In this document: positions 60,675 to 64,000 of the stretch, piece by piece | Layout: each line of letters begins with the position of its first letter | Numbering within the stretch: position 1 is the stretch's first letter | Assembly (NCBI RefSeq): GCF_013409045.1 | Contig: NZ_JACCBT010000001.1 | Coordinates: forward strand, 8,100,669 to 8,164,668 | Origin: Actinomadura citrea | GTDB taxonomy: Bacteria > Actinomycetota > Actinomycetes > Streptosporangiales > Streptosporangiaceae | Length of the DNA stretch: 64,000 nt | Reading direction: 5' to 3' | Made by a program: the position numbers and the translations under genes | Notes under the pieces: model-generated | The model's database searches: none | What the model saw: only the letters and a program-made list of their open reading frames with translations | Told to the model about the DNA's origin: nothing

Positions 60675-62933
60675 TCAGAGTTTCTCGATGGTGGCGAAGC
60701 GGAGGACCAGGGTGCGGACGCCGTAGTCGCCGCCGAAATCCACGCTGGCCTTCTCGCCCTTGTCGTAGACGGAGACGACGGTGCCCAGTCCGAAGGCGTC
60801 GTGGGTGACCTTGTCGCCCGGGGACAAGGACGGGACGGGGCGGTTGCCCGGTGAGCGGGTCCCCGGGCGTTCCGCCATCCGCGACATGGCGGAGCCGGAC
60901 GTGGAGGACGCCTCGCGTTCCCATTCGACGAGGGATTTCGGGACCTCGCCGAGGAAGCGCGACGGCGGGTTGACCTGCGGCGCTCCCCACGAGCTGCGCA
61001 TCGTGGCCCGGGAGACGTACAGGCGTTGCCGGGCGCGCGTGATGCCGACGTAGGCGAGGCGGCGTTCCTCTTCGAGTTCCTTGGGGTTGCTCATGGCGCG
61101 CAGGTGCGGGAAGACGCCGTCCTCCATGCCGGTGAGGAAGACGACCGGGAACTCGAGGCCCTTCGCGGTGTGCAGCGTCATCAGGGTGACGACGCCGTGC
61201 TCGCTTTCTTCGGGCTGCTCTCCCGGCGGGACGGGCGCGCCCTTCGCGCCCCCGGGAATGGAGTCGGCGTCGGCGACCAGGGCGACCTGTTCCAGGAACT
61301 CGGGGAGGCGGCCCTCGGCGGACTCGCCGTCGAGGCGCTCTTCGAACTCGCGGGCGACGGCTTCGAGTTCCTGGAGGTTCTCGATGCGGGTCTCGTCCTG
61401 CGGGTCCTTGGACGCCTGGAGCTCGGCGAGGTAGCCGCTGGCCTTCAGCACCTCCGCGACGAGGTCGGCGGGGGCGAGCGACTCGGCGGCGGCGCGCAGC
61501 TCGTCCAGCAGGGCGACGAAGTCGCGGACGGCGTTGAGCGAGCGGGTCGCCATGCCGGGGACGTCCTCCGGCGTCCGGAGGGCCTGCCAGAACGAGATGC
61601 GCTCGCGGGACGCGTACGCCTCGACGCAGGCCTCGGCGCGGTCGCCGATGCCCCGCTTGGGGACGTTCAGGATGCGGCGCAGGGAGACGGTGTCCTCGGG
61701 GTTGGCGAGGCAGCGCAGGTAGGCGAGCGCGTCGCGGATCTCCTTGCGCTCGTAGAACCGGACGCCTCCGACGACCTTGTACGGCAGCCCGACCCGGATG
61801 AAGACCTCTTCGAAGACACGGGACTGCGCGTTGGTGCGGTAGAAGATGGCGACGTCGCCGGGACGGGCCTCGCCGTCGTCGGTGAGCCGGTCGACCTCGC
61901 GGGCGACGAACGCGGCCTCGTCGTGCTCGTTGTCGGCCACATAGCCGATGATCTTGTGGCCCTCGCCCTGGTCGGACCAGAGCTTCTTGGGCTTGCGGTC
62001 GGCGTTGCGCTCGATGACGGCGTTCGCGGCGGACAGGATCGTCTGCGTGGAGCGGTAGTTCTGCTCCAGCAGGATCGTGGTGGCGTCGGTGTAGTCGCGC
62101 TCGAACTCGAGGATGTTGCGGATGGTCGCCCCGCGGAAGGCGTAGATCGACTGGTCGGCGTCGCCGACGACGCACAGCTCGGCGGCCCCGACGCCCTCCA
62201 CGGGCGCGGTCAGCTCGCGGACGAGCTCGTACTGCGCGTGGTTGGTGTCCTGGTACTCGTCCACCAGGACGTGCCGGAAGCGGCGCCGGTAGTGCTCGGC
62301 GGCCTCGGGGAACACCTGCAGCAGGTTGACCGTCATCATGATCAGGTCGTCGAAGTCCATGGCGCCGGCCTGCTGCAGGCGCGCCTGGTACATCTCGTAG
62401 GCCTCGGCGAGCGTCTGCTCCATGTGCGTGGACGCCCGCGCCTTGAACGACTCGTAGTCGATCAGCTCGTTCTTCAGGTTGGAGACCTGCGCGCTGAACG
62501 ACTTCGGCGGGTAGCGCTTCGGGTCGAGGTCGAGCTCGCGGCACACGAGCGCCATCAGCCGGTTCGCGTCGGCCTGGTCGTAGATCGAGAAGCTCGTGGG
62601 GAACCCGAGGCGCTTGGCCTCGCGGCGCAGGATCCGGACGCACGCGGAGTGGAACGTCATCACCCACATGGCCCGCGAGCGCGGCCCGACGAGGGCGTCC
62701 ACCCGCTCCTTCATCTCGGCGGCGGCCTTGTTGGTGAAGGTGATCGCGAGGATCTGGCCGGGGTGCACCTCCCGCTCGCCGAGCAGGTGGGCGATGCGGT
62801 GGGTGAGCACCCGGGTCTTGCCCGAGCCGGCGCCGGCGACGATCAGCAGGGGGCTGCCGGAGTGCACGACGGCGGCGCGCTGCTGCGGGTTGAGGCCGTC
62901 CAGCAGGGGGTGAGCTTCGGTCTTCGACATCAC
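60675..62933 (-). CDS. pcrA: ATP-dependent DNA helicase UvrD/PcrA
   Basis: A 752-residue SF1A 3'-5' helicase in repair and replication-conflict removal. It begins LDGLNPQQRAAVVHSGSPLL, with Walker A GAGSGKTRVL, motif Ib ITFTNKAAAEMKERV, Walker B LVDEYQDTNHAQYELV, motif III VGDADQSIYAFRGA, motif IV LEQNYRSTQTILS, motif V VTLMTLHTAKGLEFPVV and motif VI LAYVGITRARQRLYVSRA. The C-terminal Tudor-like end, with DKVTHDAFGLGTVVSV, is present. The start is GTG 62933 or ATG 62930. Confidence 0.97.
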   Translation of the reverse strand: MMSKTEAHPLLDGLNPQQRAAVVHSGSPLLIVAGAGSGKTRVLTHRIAHLLGEREVHPGQILAITFTNKAAAEMKERVDALVGPRSRAMWVMTFHSACVRILRREAKRLGFPTSFSIYDQADANRLMALVCRELDLDPKRYPPKSFSAQVSNLKNELIDYESFKARASTHMEQTLAEAYEMYQARLQQAGAMDFDDLIMMTVNLLQVFPEAAEHYRRRFRHVLVDEYQDTNHAQYELVRELTAPVEGVGAAELCVVGDADQSIYAFRGATIRNILEFERDYTDATTILLEQNYRSTQTILSAANAVIERNADRKPKKLWSDQGEGHKIIGYVADNEHDEAAFVAREVDRLTDDGEARPGDVAIFYRTNAQSRVFEEVFIRVGLPYKVVGGVRFYERKEIRDALAYLRCLANPEDTVSLRRILNVPKRGIGDRAEACVEAYASRERISFWQALRTPEDVPGMATRSLNAVRDFVALLDELRAAAESLAPADLVAEVLKASGYLAELQASKDPQDETRIENLQELEAVAREFEERLDGESAEGRLPEFLEQVALVADADSIPGGAKGAPVPPGEQPEESEHGVVTLMTLHTAKGLEFPVVFLTGMEDGVFPHLRAMSNPKELEEERRLAYVGITRARQRLYVSRATMRSSWGAPQVNPPSRFLGEVPKSLVEWEREASSTSGSAMSRMAERPGTRSPGNRPVPSLSPGDKVTHDAFGLGTVVSVYDKGEKASVDFGGDYGVRTLVLRFATIEKL

Positions 62934-63292
62934 GTGCGAGTCTACGGCGCTGCGCGGACGTTTTCGGCGCGTCCGCCGAGCCGGGGCGTCCCGGACCCGC
63001 CCGCCCGCGCGCCGGACGCCCCCGCGGGCGCCGCCTCCGCGTCCGGCCGATACCCCCTGTGAGCTTGATCAGGGGCCCGGCGGCTGCATGTGGACACATG
63101 GGGCGCCTTTTGGACACGGTGGGTTGACTCGATCTCACGTCGCGACTGACGTTGGAGGTAGAGCGGACGGGGGTCGGGCACCGGCCCGGCCCGTACTCGG
63201 AATGCAAGTCCCCGTATTGCATGCCCGCATGTTCGCGTACAGCGACGCAGAGTCAACAGGACTCGCGCACTGTCACAGGGGAGGTGGCTTTG
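62934..63292. other. 359-bp gene-free region between divergent pcrA and the zinc protease gene
   Basis: It contains an inverted repeat ATGCAA (63202-63207) and TTGCAT (63217-63222) with a 9-bp spacer, about 70 bp upstream of the protease start. A good GGGGAGG ribosome site precedes the protease ATG. No coding sequence was recognised. Confidence 0.5.
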
Positions 63293-64000
63293 ATGACCCA
63301 CCAGCAGGAACTCCAGACGCAGTTCGACGCCGAGGTCGTGGTGCCCGCGCAGTGGCCGGGACGGGCGTCCCAGGCGGCGCCGCCGCCGCTTCCGCGTTCC
63401 GTCCCGCGGCCGGTGCCGGTTCCGGTACCGGCGCAGCCCGGCCACAGGTTCCTGATCTACAAGCAGGACCCGTCGGTCGCCGAACTGGGCTCGCGGCTGA
63501 CCTACATCCCCACCGTGGTGCTGAACGGCCCCATGGACGTGCGCGTCCAGACCGAGTTGCAGGGTGTCACCCCGATCGCGCGCAACATCAGCGGCGACTT
63601 CGTGTTCACCGCCGGCACCCCGGAGTTCGACTGCGCGCACACGTTCGCCGTCGTCCGGGAGACGATGGCCATGTACGAGCGGCACAACGGCGGGGTCCCG
63701 ATCCCGTTCGCGTGGAACGTCGGGGGCAACACCGAGCGCGTCACGGTGTTCCCGCACGCCGCCGAGGGCGCGAACGCGTTCTACTCGCGGACGGCCAAGG
63801 CGCTGAAGTTCCTCTTCTTCACGCCGAAGGGACAGCCCGCGTCGAACGTGCTCTTCACGTGCCAGTCCTTCGACATCGTCGCGCACGAGACCGGCCACGC
63901 GATCCTGGACGGCCTCAAGCCCGGCTGGCTTTCGGCGGACGCCCCGCCGCAGACCGGCGGCCTGCACGAGGCGTTCGGCGACATCACGGCGATCTTCCTG
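63293..64000 (+). CDS. M4-like gluzincin zinc protease, 3' partial
   Basis: The gene starts at ATG 63293, eight bases after GGGGAGG, and runs off the right edge after 236 codons. There is no signal peptide. A linker rich in Pro and Val (PRPVPVPVPAQPG) spans about residues 38-51. The zinc-binding motif is H198-ETG-H202 (VAHETGHAILDGLKP) and the third ligand is E226 in GGLHEAFGDI. That E lies 24 residues after the second His, as in M4/MA-clan gluzincins. It is therefore a cytosolic or non-classically exported peptidase-like protein, with its remainder outside the window. Confidence 0.85.
   Translation, partial: MTHQQELQTQFDAEVVVPAQWPGRASQAAPPPLPRSVPRPVPVPVPAQPGHRFLIYKQDPSVAELGSRLTYIPTVVLNGPMDVRVQTELQGVTPIARNISGDFVFTAGTPEFDCAHTFAVVRETMAMYERHNGGVPIPFAWNVGGNTERVTVFPHAAEGANAFYSRTAKALKFLFFTPKGQPASNVLFTCQSFDIVAHETGHAILDGLKPGWLSADAPPQTGGLHEAFGDITAIFL

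Overview
The window is about 70% G+C with long, tightly packed genes, frequent ATGA stop/start overlaps, GTG and TTG starts, and actinobacterial gene orders. It reads as a chromosomal segment of a filamentous high-GC actinobacterium. The gene content fits Streptosporangiales/Thermomonosporaceae (Actinomadura-like), but that placement is inference. No prophage, insertion sequence, CRISPR array, tRNA or rRNA was seen. Left block (1-24 kb): a nucleoside uptake and salvage locus. It holds a partial phosphohexomutase/phosphopentomutase-type enzyme, adenosine deaminase, thymidine phosphorylase, cytidine deaminase and a BMP-type ABC importer (lipoprotein, double ATPase, two permeases). Between these lie an epoxide-hydrolase-like enzyme with a divergent CGNR regulator, an MFS transporter running without a stop into a cupin, a class F sortase with a sortase-like substrate, and a secreted X-Pro peptidase. 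Next come an M20 amidohydrolase coupled to a GCS2-type ligase, a D-Ala-D-Ala carboxypeptidase, a SnoaL-like protein and a YihY-family membrane protein. Middle block (24-33.5 kb): a 2H phosphoesterase, trpS, a CorC/HlyC protein lacking its membrane domain, galE-galK without galT, and a translationally coupled HSP90-like ATPase and TPR protein. Housekeeping block (33.5-48.1 kb): mdh, icd, DUF3017, folD, purH, purN, perM-like DUF6350, sucD and sucC, all on the minus strand and in an order known from actinobacteria. It is interrupted by a plus-strand FHA-HTH gene, an acetyltransferase and small membrane proteins. Most of these units end in strong GC-rich hairpins. Right block (48.4-64 kb): accessory genes. 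These are a GH15 glucoamylase-like protein, a TauE/SafE transporter, a GNAT/TetR divergent pair, a PH-like membrane protein, a MaoC dehydratase, an MFS/AraC divergent pair, a chloroperoxidase-like hydrolase, a DUF6817-like protein, a TetR/methyltransferase divergent pair, a cupin/GlxA-type divergent pair, a RibD/DHFR-like reductase, the helicase pcrA, and the start of an M4-like zinc protease cut by the window edge. Points most worth a second look are the HSP90-TPR pair, a palindromic repeat duplicated in frame inside the phosphomutase gene with a relative upstream of cdd, the stop-less MFS-cupin junction, the sortase/substrate pair, and membrane-protein tails built from perfect short DNA tandem repeats.
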